From the NCBI GenBank assembly GCA_017848855.1, contig JAFIHF010000008.1, positions 17,367 to 81,366 on the forward strand: DNA of 64,000 bases, given 5' to 3'. Positions within the stretch are counted from its first letter, which is position 1, and each line of letters begins with the position of its first letter. The notes under the pieces were generated by a model that did no database searches, had not been told where the DNA came from, and worked only from the letters and a program-made list of their open reading frames with translations. The stretch comes from Rhodanobacter denitrificans (GTDB lineage: Bacteria > Pseudomonadota > Gammaproteobacteria > Xanthomonadales > Rhodanobacteraceae). The position numbers and the translations under genes are program-made. Shown in pieces: positions 15,920 to 24,334 of this stretch.

Positions 15920-17359
15920 ATGGACTCCCTCATCACGCAGGCGCAAAGCCGGCTGCTCACCCCCGGCGGCCTCGCCACCGGCGACCTGGAGCGCGTGTTC
16001 GCGCAGCTGATGGGGCCGTCCATCGACGCTGCCGACCTGTATTTCCAGCATTCGCGCAGCGAGTCGTGGACGCTGGAGGAGGGCATCGTCAAGGACGGCA
16101 GCCATTCCATCGAGCAGGGCGTGGGCGTGCGCGCGATCTCGGGCGAGAAGACTGGCTTCGCCTACTCCGACGAGATCGTGCTGCCGCAGTTGCTGGAGGC
16201 CTCGAAGGCCGCACGGGCGATCGCGCAGGACGGCCGCGGCGCGGGCAAGCCGCTGGCGCTGGGCAACACGCGCGCCTTGTATCCCGCCATCGACCCAGTG
16301 GAGAGCCTGCCGAACCCCGACAAGATCGCCCTGCTGCGCGAGGTGGATGCGTATGCGCGTTCGCGCGACCCGCGCATCACCCAGGTGATCGTGAGCCTTG
16401 CCGCCACTATCGACACCGTGCTGATCGCCGCCTCCGACGGCACGCTCGCCGCCGACGTGCGCCCGCTGGTGCGCATCAACGTGCAGGTGATCGCCGAGGC
16501 GAACGGCCGCCGTGAGCAGGGCTACGCCGGCGGCGGCGGCCGCTACGGCTACCGTGAGCTGATCGAGAACGGCCGTGCGTTGGCCTTCGCCGACGAGGCC
16601 GTGCGCCAGGCACTGGTGAACCTCGATGCGGTCGATGCTCCCGCCGGCCAGATGACCGTGGTGCTCGGTCCCGGCTGGCCCGGCGTGCTGCTGCACGAGG
16701 CGATCGGCCACGGCCTGGAAGGCGACTTCAACCGCAAGGGCAGCTCCGCCTTCGCCGGCCGCCTCGGCCAGCGCGTGGCCGCGCCCGGCGTCACCGTGGT
16801 GGACGACGGCACGCTGCCCGGCCGCCGCGGCTCGCTCAGCATCGACGACGAAGGCACGCCGACGAACTGCACCGTGCTGATCGAGGACGGCATCCTCAAG
16901 GGCTACATGCAGGACAAGCTCAACGCGCGCCTGATGGGCATGGCGCCCACCGGCAACGGCCGCCGCGAGTCCTTCACCGCGCTGCCGATGCCGCGCATGA
17001 CCAACACCTACATGCGCAGCGGCGACGCCGATCCGGAGGAAATCGTCCGCTCGGTGAAGAAGGGCCTCTATGCGCCGAACTTCGGCGGCGGCCAGGTCGA
17101 CATCACCAACGGCAAGTTCGTGTTCTCCGCCAGCGAGGCCTACCTGATCGAGGACGGCAAAATCACCGTCCCGGTGAAGGGCGCCACGCTGATTGGTTCG
17201 GGCCCCGACGTGCTCACCCGCATCTCCATGATCGGCAACGACATGAAGCTCGACGAAGGCGTGGGCGTGTGCGGCAAGGACGGCCAGAGCGTGCCGGTAG
17301 GCGTGGGGCAGCCCACGCTGAAGATCGACGCGATGACGGTGGGCGGCACGGCGGCGTAG
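15920..17359 (+). CDS. tldD: Metalloprotease TldD
   Basis: A 479-residue protein. The zinc-protease motif [16 protein letters not shown] near residue 258 gives HExxxH, followed by the conserved GRLGQRVA and [13 protein letters not shown] blocks of the TldD/PmbA family. TldD pairs with TldE (PmbA) to form a protease that trims peptides such as the microcin B17 precursor and degrades CcdA in E. coli. No tldE is in this window. The start at 15920 (MDSLITQAQ) is chosen on homology; the upstream extension lies in the terminator region. The gene belongs to the rng-yhdP-tldD neighbourhood. Confidence 0.93.
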   Translation: MDSLITQAQSRLLTPGGLATGDLERVFAQLMGPSIDAADLYFQHSRSESWTLEEGIVKDGSHSIEQGVGVRAISGEKTGFAYSDEIVLPQLLEASKAARAIAQDGRGAGKPLALGNTRALYPAIDPVESLPNPDKIALLREVDAYARSRDPRITQVIVSLAATIDTVLIAASDGTLAADVRPLVRINVQVIAEANGRREQGYAGGGGRYGYRELIENGRALAFADEAVRQALVNLDAVDAPAGQMTVVLGPGWPGVLLHEAIGHGLEGDFNRKGSSAFAGRLGQRVAAPGVTVVDDGTLPGRRGSLSIDDEGTPTNCTVLIEDGILKGYMQDKLNARLMGMAPTGNGRRESFTALPMPRMTNTYMRSGDADPEEIVRSVKKGLYAPNFGGGQVDITNGKFVFSASEAYLIEDGKITVPVKGATLIGSGPDVLTRISMIGNDMKLDEGVGVCGKDGQSVPVGVGQPTLKIDAMTVGGTAA

Positions 17360-17371
17360 CTCGTGCCTTCG

Positions 17372-17393
17372 CCTCTCCCGCTTGCGGGAGAGG
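17372..17393. repeat. Short palindromic repeat
   Basis: Perfect palindrome CCTCTCCCGC-TT-GCGGGAGAGG just after tldD. It is the most common intergenic palindrome type of this window. No U-tract follows. Confidence 0.6.
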
Positions 17394-17479
17394 CTGCCCG
17401 CAGGGCTGAAGAGGGGCTTTTGAGCCGTAGCGCCGCGTGCCGGCCGGGCATCCATGCGGCCGATACGCCGGACTTGCTG

Positions 17480-17502
17480 TATATTGCGCAAAGAGCAATA
17501 TA
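17480..17502. promoter_or_regulatory. AT-rich operator/promoter palindrome upstream of the TumE/TumA-like pair
   Basis: TATATTGC and GCAATATA form a perfect 8-bp inverted repeat separated by 7 bp, 19 bp upstream of the toxin start. It stands out as A+T-rich in a high-GC region. TTGCTG at 17475 with TATA-like sequence 17 bp further on could be a promoter overlapping the palindrome. Autorepression by the HTH protein encoded second in the operon would be typical of toxin-antitoxin operons. Confidence 0.6.
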
Positions 17503-17520
17503 TGGTGCAGGATGCAACGC

Positions 17521-17805
17521 ATGGCCGATGCGGTGCTCATCATCCACTCCAAGGCGCTACACGGCCGCTGGATCGTCCAGCGCAAGGTGTGGGTACTCCC
17601 GGAAGCCAGCGCCGAGCGCCCGCACGGACTGAAGTACAGCCTGTTCTGCGGCGATGCCGCGCATTGCCTGGTGCGCTACGACAACGAGGCGGGCAAGGGC
17701 GACCACCGCCACTACGGCGAGCATGAAGAACCGTATGCATTCACCACGCTGGAAGCCTTGCTCGAGGATTTCCAGGCCGACGTGATCCGACTGACGCAGG
17801 AGTGA
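17521..17805 (+). CDS. TumE-like toxin (DUF6516 family)
   Basis: A 94-residue protein. The layout AVLIIHSK...RWIVQRKVWVLPEA...HGLKYSLFCGDAAHCLVRYDNEAGKGDHRHYGEHEEPYAFTTLEALLEDF matches the family now called TumE-type toxins. The conserved RYDNEAGKGDHRH block, rich in charged and His residues, is likely functional. It is followed after 3 bp by an HTH gene, the usual antitoxin partner. Toxicity is inferred from the family, not shown. An upstream frame extension has no homology and covers the operator, so the start at 17521 is preferred. Confidence 0.78.
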   Translation: MADAVLIIHSKALHGRWIVQRKVWVLPEASAERPHGLKYSLFCGDAAHCLVRYDNEAGKGDHRHYGEHEEPYAFTTLEALLEDFQADVIRLTQE

Positions 17806-17808
17806 GCC

Positions 17809-18168
17809 ATGAAAGCCATCATCGAGATCGCCAGCAATGCCGACATGCATCGTCGCGCCGTCGATGCGGCCCGCGCGCTCGCTGCCGGCAAGGCGAAAGC
17901 CACCGACTTCCGCATCGGCTTCGAGAATGCCGCGCAGGTGTTCGCCGAACTCAGCGCCGAACGGCTGCGCACGCTGGAAACCCTGCGACGCGAAGGCGCG
18001 CAGAGCATCTACGCACTGGCCAAGGCGCTGGGCCGCAACTACAGCAACGTGCATCAGGACGTGCAGCGCCTGATGGCGCTGGGCCTGGTCGAGCGCGACG
18101 ACGAGGGCGTGCGGGTGCCGTTCGACGAGCTGGAGATCCACGTGCCGCTGGGTGCGAAGGCGGCATGA
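17809..18168 (+). CDS. HTH antitoxin/regulator partner of the TumE-like protein
   Basis: A 119-residue protein. The C-terminal half is a winged-helix DNA-binding region: LETLRREGAQSIYALAKALGRNYSNVHQDVQRLMALGLVERDDEG, a MarR-like arrangement. The N-terminal half is helical and probably binds the toxin. It starts three bases after the toxin stop, so the genes are one operon in toxin-first order. It is a good candidate to bind the palindrome at 17480-17502. Confidence 0.78.
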   Translation: MKAIIEIASNADMHRRAVDAARALAAGKAKATDFRIGFENAAQVFAELSAERLRTLETLRREGAQSIYALAKALGRNYSNVHQDVQRLMALGLVERDDEGVRVPFDELEIHVPLGAKAA

Positions 18169-18258
18169 CCCGAGCGGCGGCGCCAAGCGCCTCCGCTTCC
18201 AAACCCGTAAAATACCCGCCTCGCGCGGCCGCCCGGTCCGTCCAGGAACACATCGAGC

Positions 18259-18720
18259 ATGAACATCATCGAAGGCGATTTCGCCACGCCCAAGGGTCGT
18301 TTCGCCATCGTGGCGGGCCGTTTCAACGGTTTCGTCGTGGAGCCGCTGGTGGCCGGGGCGCGCGACGCGCTGCTGCGCCACGGCGTGGCGGACGACGCCA
18401 TCGACCTGGTGCGCGTGCCCGGCGCGTGGGAGATCGCGCTGGCGGCGCACAGGCTGGCGACGTCCGGCAAGTACGCGGCGGTGATCGCGCTGGGCGCGGT
18501 GATCCGCGGCGCCACGCCGCACTTCGACTACGTGGCCGGCGAATGCGCCAAGGGCCTGGCCAAGGCGGCGCTGGACGCCGGCGTGCCGGTGGCGTTCGGC
18601 GTGCTCACCACCGACTCCATCGAGCAGGCGATCGAGCGTGCCGGCACCAAGGCCGGCAACAAGGGCGCCGACGCGGCCATCGCCGCGCTGGAGATGGTCA
18701 ACCTGTACGGTCGGTTGTGA
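18259..18720 (+). CDS. ribH: 6,7-dimethyl-8-ribityllumazine synthase
   Basis: A 153-residue protein of normal length for lumazine synthase, the penultimate enzyme of riboflavin synthesis. Visible family blocks are [13 protein letters not shown] (pyrimidine binding), [27 protein letters not shown] (with the catalytic His region) and [16 protein letters not shown]. ribH next to nusB and thiL is a conserved order in proteobacteria. No FMN riboswitch could be recognised upstream. Confidence 0.95.
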   Translation: MNIIEGDFATPKGRFAIVAGRFNGFVVEPLVAGARDALLRHGVADDAIDLVRVPGAWEIALAAHRLATSGKYAAVIALGAVIRGATPHFDYVAGECAKGLAKAALDAGVPVAFGVLTTDSIEQAIERAGTKAGNKGADAAIAALEMVNLYGRL

Positions 18721-18732
18721 TGCACGCGCAGG

Positions 18733-19000
18733 AGAGCCTGTCTTCATATGCCAAGTGCCTCGCGTTGCACCTGGGCGACCGCCAGGTGGTAGTGCGTGGC
18801 GCAGCGCCTGACTGGCCGTCAGGTCAAGCCGCGCGCTGCCGCATGGCGGTCGCCCAGGTACAACCCGAAGGGCCGGGTCTGTTTGCCCGCAGGGCTGCGT
18901 CATCACTCAGTCGTGTATCGACATACACTCCTTCGTTCTTCCTTGCCCTGCGGGCAAACAGCTCCCGGCGCGAGGTACTTGGCATATGAAGACAGGCTCT
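18733..19000. repeat. Nested inverted-repeat element between ribH and nusB
   Basis: A 268-bp element. The outer arms of 32 bp (18733-18764 and 18969-19000, one mismatch) start AGAGCCTGTCTTCATATG. Next inward, TTGCACCTGGGCGACCGCCA at 18765-18784 pairs with 18844-18863 (one mismatch). GTTTGCCCGCAGGGC at 18881-18895 pairs perfectly with 18945-18959. A small hairpin GTGTAT-CGAC-ATACAC lies at 18913-18928. The right outer arm contains the start codon and first codons of nusB and a GCGAGG site upstream of it. No protein-coding frame is convincing inside. It looks like a non-autonomous mobile repeat. Confidence 0.75.
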
Positions 19001-19432
19001 GAAGGTATTGATCTCGCCGCGCGCTCGCGCGCCCGCCGCCGCGCGCTGCAGGCGCTGTACGCGTGGCAGCTTTCCGGCAGCCACATGAACGCGGTGATCG
19101 AGCAGTTCCGCCACGAGCAGGACATGGAAGTGGCCGACCTCGACTACTTCGAGGATCTGCTGCACGGCGTGGAGAAGAACGTCGACGCGCTGGACGCCAC
19201 GCTGCGCCCCTACCTCGACCGCGAGGTGGCCGAGGTCGATCCGATCGAGCGCGCCGCGCTGCGCCTGGCCGCCTACGAGCTGAAATTCCGCCCCGACGTG
19301 CCGTACCGCGTGGTGATCAACGAGGCGATCGAAGTCACCAAGCGCTTCGGCGCCGACCACGGCCACAGCTACGTCAACGGCGTGCTGGACAAGGTGGCCG
19401 GCGCGCTGCGCAGCGCGGAGAAGCGCGGCTGA
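18986..19432 (+). CDS. nusB: Transcription antitermination factor NusB
   Basis: A 148-residue all-helical RNA-binding protein that with NusE (S10) binds boxA of rRNA operons. Recognisable blocks are ARSRARRRALQALYAWQLSG, DYFEDLLHGV, PYLDR and VPYRVVINEAIEVTKRFG...YVNGVLDKVAG. The first five or so codons (MKTGS) come from the right arm of the inverted-repeat element 18733-19000. The homologous part begins only after that, so the element may have replaced the original start. No later ATG would keep the conserved first helix. Confidence 0.93.
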   Translation: MKTGSEGIDLAARSRARRRALQALYAWQLSGSHMNAVIEQFRHEQDMEVADLDYFEDLLHGVEKNVDALDATLRPYLDREVAEVDPIERAALRLAAYELKFRPDVPYRVVINEAIEVTKRFGADHGHSYVNGVLDKVAGALRSAEKRG

Positions 19433-19971
19433 TGGATGCCGGCGCCCGCGCGGAAGAACGCGTGCCGGTGCTGGAAACCGCGCGGCTGCGCCTGCGCGGC
19501 CACCGCGCGGACGATTACGCGGCATCCGCCGCGCTCTGGGCCGATCCCGAGGTGGTGCGCTACATCGGCGGCAAGCCGTCCACGCCGCAGGCGAGCTGGC
19601 TGCGCCTGCTCACCTATCCCGGCCTGTGGTGCCTGCTCGGCTATGGCTACTGGGCGATCGAGGAAAAGGCCAACGGCCGCCTGATCGGCGATATCGGCTA
19701 TGCCGATTTCAAGCGCGGCATCGATGGCGCGTTGGATGGCATGCCCGAGCTGGGCTGGGCGCTGGCCACCGCGGCACAGGGCAAGGGCTACGCCAGCGAG
19801 GCGCTGGCCGCCGTGCTGGCCTGGGGGCAGGCGCATTTCGGAGAGTGTCGCGTCGCCTGCATCATCGCGGCGGAGAACGCCGCCTCGATCCGCCTGGCGA
19901 CCAAGGCCGGTTTTCGCCTGGAGCGGGAAATCGCGTACCAGGGATCGCCGCATCTGCTGTTCCTCCGCTGA
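19432..19971 (+). CDS. GNAT-family N-acetyltransferase (RimJ/RimL-like)
   Basis: A 179-residue protein with the layout of acetyltransferases that modify protein N-termini or small amines: ETARLRLRGHRADDY at the start, WALATAAQGKGYASEAL as the acetyl-CoA loop, and AENAASIRLATKAGF near the end. Its ATG overlaps the nusB stop (TGATG), implying coupled translation. This gene is an accessory insertion between nusB and thiL compared with the usual order. The substrate is unknown. Confidence 0.85.
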   Translation: MDAGARAEERVPVLETARLRLRGHRADDYAASAALWADPEVVRYIGGKPSTPQASWLRLLTYPGLWCLLGYGYWAIEEKANGRLIGDIGYADFKRGIDGALDGMPELGWALATAAQGKGYASEALAAVLAWGQAHFGECRVACIIAAENAASIRLATKAGFRLEREIAYQGSPHLLFLR

Positions 19972-19986
19972 TACGGCGCGCGCCTC

Positions 19987-20958
19987 GTGGAATTCCGCCT
20001 GATCGACCGCATCCGCGAACGCACCGCCCAGCCGCGCGACGACGTGCGTCTGGGCATCGGCGACGATGCCGCGCTGCTGGCGGTGCCGGCCGGCATGGAG
20101 CTGGCGGTGGCGGTGGACACCATGGTCGAGGGCGTGCATTTCCTGCCCGGCCAGGCGGCGTTCGACCTTGGCTGGAAATCGCTGGCGGTGAACCTCTCCG
20201 ACCTCGCCGCCATGGGCGCGGAGCCGGCGTGGGCGCTGCTGGCGCTGACCCTGCCGACCGCGCAAAGCGCGCAGGCGCGTGCCGACTTCGTCGATGGTTT
20301 TGCCGACGGCTTTGCCGCGCTGGCGCGCGAACATCGCGTGGCGCTGGTGGGGGGCGACACCACGGGCGGGCCGCTGGCGATGAGCGTGACCGTGCACGGT
20401 TTCGTGCCGCCGGGGCGGGCGCTGACGCGCGCCGGCGCCAGGCCGGGCGATGCGGTGCTGGTCACCGGCACGCTGGGCGATGCGGTGGCCGCGCTGCATC
20501 TGCTGCGCACGGAAACGGCGAGCGGGAGCGACGCGCCGCTGCTTGCGCGCATGCATCGGCCCACGCCGCGCGTGGCGGCAGGCCTTGCGCTGCGCGGTCG
20601 CGCGCATGCCTGCCAGGATATTTCCGATGGCCTCGTGGCCGACCTTGGCCACATCTGCGCCGCCAGTGGCGTGGCGGCCGAGATCGACGCGGATGCGCTG
20701 CCGCGTTCGCCGGCGCTGGTCGCCCGCTTCGGTGCGGCTGCCGCGCGCGATTTCGCGCTGGACTGCGGCGACGATTACGAGCTGGTGTTCACTGCGCCGG
20801 AAGCCGACGTGGCCGGCATCGTCGACGCGTTGGCGCGGCTGGGCTGCGGCGCCACGCGCATCGGCCGCATCGTGGCGGGCGAGGGCGTGCGCGTGCGCGA
20901 TGCGGATGGCCACTGGCTGGAGCCGGCGCATCGAGGCTGGGATCATTTCCCAACGTAG
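19987..20958 (+). CDS. thiL: Thiamine-monophosphate kinase
   Basis: A 323-residue protein starting at GTG. It phosphorylates thiamine monophosphate to thiamine diphosphate. The Mg-ATP site blocks are visible: GIGDDAALL near residue 23, VDTMVEGVHF, NLSDLAAMGAEP, VGGDTTGGPLAMSVTVHG and ACQDISDGLVADLGH. It starts 15 bp after the acetyltransferase gene and is likely in the same transcript as nusB. No TPP riboswitch was recognised. Confidence 0.95.
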   Translation: MEFRLIDRIRERTAQPRDDVRLGIGDDAALLAVPAGMELAVAVDTMVEGVHFLPGQAAFDLGWKSLAVNLSDLAAMGAEPAWALLALTLPTAQSAQARADFVDGFADGFAALAREHRVALVGGDTTGGPLAMSVTVHGFVPPGRALTRAGARPGDAVLVTGTLGDAVAALHLLRTETASGSDAPLLARMHRPTPRVAAGLALRGRAHACQDISDGLVADLGHICAASGVAAEIDADALPRSPALVARFGAAAARDFALDCGDDYELVFTAPEADVAGIVDALARLGCGATRIGRIVAGEGVRVRDADGHWLEPAHRGWDHFPT

Positions 20959-20974
20959 CGTGGATCGGATGTAG

Positions 20975-21020
20975 GTCGGGCTTCAGCCCGACATCCCGCC
21001 AAGTCGGGCTGAAGCCCGAC
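20975..21020. repeat. REP-like double palindrome
   Basis: GTCGGGCTTCAGCCCGAC at 20975-20992 and the closely related inverted copy at 21003-21020, with a 10-bp spacer. Each half is itself self-complementary. This is a common REP-type sequence of xanthomonads and pseudomonads, placed between thiL and pgpA. Confidence 0.7.
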
Positions 21021-21055
21021 CCACGCTCGGTTCACATGCACGTTTTGGACGCCTC

Positions 21056-21565
21056 ATGACCGCTTCCGCCGAACGCAAGACGCTGACCCCCGCACAACGC
21101 CGCGCGCTGCTCGCCACGCCCGCGGGCTGGATCGCCTGCGGCTTGGGTTCGGGACTCGCGCCGGTGGCGCAGGGCACGTTCGGCTCGCTGGCGGCGATCC
21201 TGCCGTGGTTGCTGTTGCGCGAGCTGTCGCTGCCCGCGAACCTGGCAGTCATCGTGCTGGGCTTCCTGCTCGGCGTGTGGGCTTGCGACGCGGCCAGCCG
21301 CGCGCTGGGCGTGGACGACCACCGTGCGCTGGTGTGGGACGAATTCGTCGGCCAGTGGATCGCGCTGCTGCCCGCGCTGCTCGCGCCGTGGTGGGCCGCC
21401 GCCCTCGGCTTCGCGCTGTTCCGCCTGTTCGACGTGTGGAAGCCGTGGCCGATCCGCGTGTTCGACCGCCGCCTGCACGGCGGCTTGGGCGTGATGGTGG
21501 ACGACGCGATCGCCGGCGTGTTCGCCGCGGTGGTGCTGGGCGCCGCGCTGCATTTCCTGCGCTGA
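21056..21565 (+). CDS. pgpA: Phosphatidylglycerophosphatase A
   Basis: A 169-residue membrane protein that removes phosphate from phosphatidylglycerol phosphate. Family signatures are GSGLAPVAQGTFGSLAAILPW near residue 28, the acidic DEFVGQWIALLPA and FRLFDVWKPWPI. Four hydrophobic segments are visible. It follows thiL, a neighbourhood found in many proteobacteria, although a REP-like palindrome lies in between. Confidence 0.93.
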   Translation: MTASAERKTLTPAQRRALLATPAGWIACGLGSGLAPVAQGTFGSLAAILPWLLLRELSLPANLAVIVLGFLLGVWACDAASRALGVDDHRALVWDEFVGQWIALLPALLAPWWAAALGFALFRLFDVWKPWPIRVFDRRLHGGLGVMVDDAIAGVFAAVVLGAALHFLR

Positions 21566-21646
21566 TTGGCGCAGGGCGGCTTGCATTCGCCGCCATCGCA
21601 GCGACAGCATGGCGGATCGTTTTCGCGCCTTGCGCAGGAGCCTGCC

Positions 21647-22615
21647 ATGCAATACCGCCGCCTCGGCCGTTCCGGCCTGCAACTTTCCGCGCTGTCCTTC
21701 GGCGCCTGGGCCACGTTCGGCAAGAGCGTGGATCGTTCGCTGGCGCGCGAGCTGCTGGCGCTGGCCTGGGATCGCGGCGTCAACTACTTCGACAACGCCG
21801 AAACCTACGGCGAGGGCGCGGCCGAGTCGCTGATGGGCGACGTGCTGGCCGACCTGCGCCTGCCGCGCGACAGCTGGTGCGTGTCGAGCAAGGTGTACTT
21901 CGGCGCGTACGACAAACCCCGGCCCACCCAGCGCGGCCTCTCGCGCAAGCACGTGGTCGAGGCCTGCCACCAGGCCATGCAGCGCCTGCGCGTGGATTAC
22001 CTCGACCTCTATTTCTGCCACCGGCCCGATCCGGAGACGCCGATCGCGGAAACCGTGGCGGCGATGGACATGCTGGTGCGCCAGGGCAAGGTGCTGTACT
22101 GGGGCACCAGCGAGTGGCCGGCGGAGGCGATCGTCGAGGCGCAGCGCGTGGCGGCGGAAAACCACCTGACCGCGCCGGCGATGGAGCAGCCGCAGTACAA
22201 CCTGCTGCACCGCGAGCGGGTCGAGGTGGAGTACGCGCCGCTGTACGCGGCCTACGGCATGGGCACCACGATCTGGTCGCCGCTGGCCTCGGGCCTGCTC
22301 AGCGGCAAGTACGACGACGGCGTGCCGGCCGGCTCGCGGCTGGCGCATCCCGATTACGCCTGGTTGCGCGAAAGCGTGTTGGGCGAACACGGCGAGCGCG
22401 TGGCGAAGGCGCGCCAGCTGAAACCCATCGCCGAAGAGCTGGGCTGCAGCAGCGCGCAACTGGCGATCGCCTGGTGCCTCGCCAACCCGCATGTCTCCAC
22501 GGTGATGCTGGGCGCGAGCCGGCTCGCGCAACTGGAGCAGAACCTCGGCGCGCTCGACGTGCTGCCGAAGCTGGACGCGGCGGTGCTGCAGCGGATCGGG
22601 CAGGCCGTGGCCTGA
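21647..22615 (+). CDS. Aldo/keto reductase (potassium-channel beta-subunit-like group)
   Basis: A 322-residue (alpha/beta)8-barrel NADPH reductase. Visible are MQYRRLGRSGLQLSALSFG, the catalytic-site block YFDNAETYGEGAAESLMG (Asp/Tyr), SSKVYFGAYDKPRPTQRGLSRKHV (Lys region), YLDLYFCHRPD (His) and the cofactor-binding STVMLGASRLAQLEQNL. The insertion with Lys-Pro-Arg-Pro resembles the Kv-beta/YghZ group. The start at 21647 has a CAGGAG site; 25 further residues upstream are not conserved in the family. The substrate is probably a small aldehyde. Confidence 0.88.
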   Translation: MQYRRLGRSGLQLSALSFGAWATFGKSVDRSLARELLALAWDRGVNYFDNAETYGEGAAESLMGDVLADLRLPRDSWCVSSKVYFGAYDKPRPTQRGLSRKHVVEACHQAMQRLRVDYLDLYFCHRPDPETPIAETVAAMDMLVRQGKVLYWGTSEWPAEAIVEAQRVAAENHLTAPAMEQPQYNLLHRERVEVEYAPLYAAYGMGTTIWSPLASGLLSGKYDDGVPAGSRLAHPDYAWLRESVLGEHGERVAKARQLKPIAEELGCSSAQLAIAWCLANPHVSTVMLGASRLAQLEQNLGALDVLPKLDAAVLQRIGQAVA

Positions 22616-22685
22616 GCCAGGGCGCGACGGCGGCCATCGCTGGCCGCCTGCGCGCAGCGATCGGCTGATCCGCCGCCGCGTCCGC

Positions 22686-22708
22686 TGTCCGCACACTGTC
22701 CGCGGACA
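22686..22708. promoter_or_regulatory. Putative upstream activator site (TGTCC/GGACA) for the export operon
   Basis: A perfect 12-bp palindrome TGTCCGCGGACA at 22697-22708. An extra half-site TGTCC at 22686 lies exactly 11 bp (one helical turn) before the first half-site. The centre lies about 85 bp upstream of the sigma-54 -12 element, a normal distance for enhancer sites of NtrC-family activators. Another TGTCC half-site is in the leader at 22812. The likely binder is the activator encoded at 46219-47559; this link is inferred. Confidence 0.55.
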
Positions 22709-22774
22709 CTGTTCTCCCACGGCGGCGTGAGCGCAAGTCACGGATATCGCGCGTGTTTTTTCGGCACGCCCAGC

Positions 22775-22790
22775 TGGCACGCAGCTTGCT
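22775..22790 (+). promoter_or_regulatory. Sigma-54 promoter of the HlyD-ATPase-permease operon
   Basis: TGGCACG-CAGC-TTGCT matches the sigma-54 consensus (TGGCAC, 5-bp spacing, TTGC) with the invariant GG (-24) and GC (-12) at correct spacing. It lies 45 bp before the adaptor start. The cluster ends with an NtrC-type activator, the protein class that sigma-54 promoters require. This makes regulation by that two-component pair very likely. Confidence 0.85.
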
Positions 22791-22834
22791 GAGCTAAGTG
22801 CAAAGCCGCACTGTCCGCGGCCGGGGAATGCACG

Positions 22835-24106
22835 ATGATCCGCGACACGTCCGCACAAGACCGCCTGGTCGAGGTGAAGCCCAACCGCAAGCGCCGCCTG
22901 CTGTTCATTGGCGGCGGCGTGGCGCTGCTGGTGGCGCTGGCGATCGCCATGCCCGGCATCCTGCGCCTGTTCTCCGCCGACGCTTCGGTGAGCGCGTCGC
23001 GGCTGGCCTTCGCCACCGTCGAGCGCGGGCCGTTCGTGCGCGACATCGCCGCCGAGGGCAAGGTGGTGGCGGCGAACAGCCCCACGCTCTACGCCACCTA
23101 CGGTGGCGCGGTGGTGCTCAAGGTGCACGCCGGCGACGCGGTGAAGAAGGGCCAGGTGCTGGCGGTGGTCGACAGCCCCGAGCTGCGCAACAAGCTGGCG
23201 CAGGAACAGAGCAACGCCGACGGCATGAAGGTGGCCTGGGAGCGCGCGCAGATCGACGCGCGCAAGCAGGGCGCGCAGTTGCAGGAGGCGTACGAGAACG
23301 CGCACATCGACGAGCAGACCGCCGCGCGCAACCTCGACCGCTACCAGACCGCGTTCGCCAAGGGCGCGGTGTCCAGCATGGACGTGGACAAGGCCAAGGA
23401 CGCGCTGGAAAAGGCGCAGATCGCCAGCCGCCAGGCCAAGTCCAACCTCGGCCTGGACAAGGACAGCTCGAACTTCGACATCCAGGCGAAGAAGCTCGCC
23501 TACGAGCGCCAGCAACTGCTGGTGCAGGATCTGCAGCGCCAGGTGGACGACTTGAACGTCAAGTCGCCGGTGGACGGCCAGGTCGGCCAGCTGTTCGTCG
23601 CGCCGGTGGCCACGGTGGCGAAGGACGCGCAACTGCTCAGCGTGGTCGACCTCACCGCGCTGGAAGTGGAAGTGAAGGTGCCGGAGAGCTTCGCCCGCGA
23701 CCTCGCGATCGGCATGACCGGCGAGATCAGCGGCAACGGCAACACCTGGAAGGGCCTGGTCAGCGCGATCTCGCCCGAAGTGGTGAACGGCGAAGTGGCC
23801 GCCCGCGTGCGCTTCGAGGGCGAAACGCCCAAGCAGTTGCGCCAGAACCAGCGTCTGTCCGTGCGCATCCTGCTCGACAAGCGCGACAACGTGCTCACCG
23901 TGCAGCGCGGCTCCTTCGTCGACGAATCCGGCGGCGCGTACGCCTACGTGGTCCGGGACGGCATCGCCACCAAGACCCCGATCCGCGTGGGCGTCTCCAG
24001 CATCGACAAGGTGGAGATCCTGCAGGGCCTGAAGGAAGGCGACCGCATCGTGATCTCCGGCACCGACAGCTTCAAGGGCGCGCAGACGGTAGCTATCGCG
24101 CGTTGA
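22835..24106 (+). CDS. Efflux adaptor (HlyD/MacA-type membrane fusion protein)
   Basis: A 423-residue protein. A membrane anchor at about residues 22-48 is followed by half a lipoyl domain (YGGAVVLKVHAGDAVKKGQVLAVVDS), a long coiled-coil hairpin (about 105-235, rich in Glu, Lys, Gln and Ala), the second lipoyl half (LNVKSPVDGQVGQLFVAPVATV) and a beta-barrel plus membrane-proximal domain. It would link the inner-membrane permease to an outer-membrane channel; no TolC-like gene is in the window. It is the first gene after the sigma-54 promoter. Confidence 0.88.
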   Translation: MIRDTSAQDRLVEVKPNRKRRLLFIGGGVALLVALAIAMPGILRLFSADASVSASRLAFATVERGPFVRDIAAEGKVVAANSPTLYATYGGAVVLKVHAGDAVKKGQVLAVVDSPELRNKLAQEQSNADGMKVAWERAQIDARKQGAQLQEAYENAHIDEQTAARNLDRYQTAFAKGAVSSMDVDKAKDALEKAQIASRQAKSNLGLDKDSSNFDIQAKKLAYERQQLLVQDLQRQVDDLNVKSPVDGQVGQLFVAPVATVAKDAQLLSVVDLTALEVEVKVPESFARDLAIGMTGEISGNGNTWKGLVSAISPEVVNGEVAARVRFEGETPKQLRQNQRLSVRILLDKRDNVLTVQRGSFVDESGGAYAYVVRDGIATKTPIRVGVSSIDKVEILQGLKEGDRIVISGTDSFKGAQTVAIAR

Positions 24107-24114
24107 CAGATTTC

Positions 24115-24299
24115 CCTTCCCCCTCCGGGGGAAGGTGCCCACCTGCAGGCGCAGGAAGCGCCTGCGGAACAGCGAAGCTGGCCCCGCAGGGGTGAGCGAC
24201 AGGGATGGAGCGAATACAGGGCGGATGGGGGTACGGGCGGAGCGAAACATTCGCCTTGGCCGAACACTCACCCCAACCCCTCTCCCGGCGGGAGAGGGG
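24115..24299. repeat. Two hairpin repeats between the adaptor and ATPase genes
   Basis: Hairpin CCTTCCCCC-TCC-GGGGGAAGG at 24115-24135 and hairpin CCCCTCTCCC-GGC-GGGAGAGGGG at 24277-24299, within a 228-bp stretch without a gene. The sequence between has GC-rich, repeat-like composition. Such palindromes could lower expression of the downstream ATPase and permeases relative to the adaptor or protect processed mRNA ends. Confidence 0.55.
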
Positions 24300-24334
24300 C
24301 TCCAAGAACCACCACCACCGAAGGACGCACAACC

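Noticed and set aside
18169-18258. Possible FMN riboswitch before ribH
   Set aside because: Only 90 bp are available and none of the conserved FMN-aptamer blocks is visible.
19972-19986. Possible TPP riboswitch before thiL
   Set aside because: The gap is only 15 bp and thiL is part of a longer transcript.
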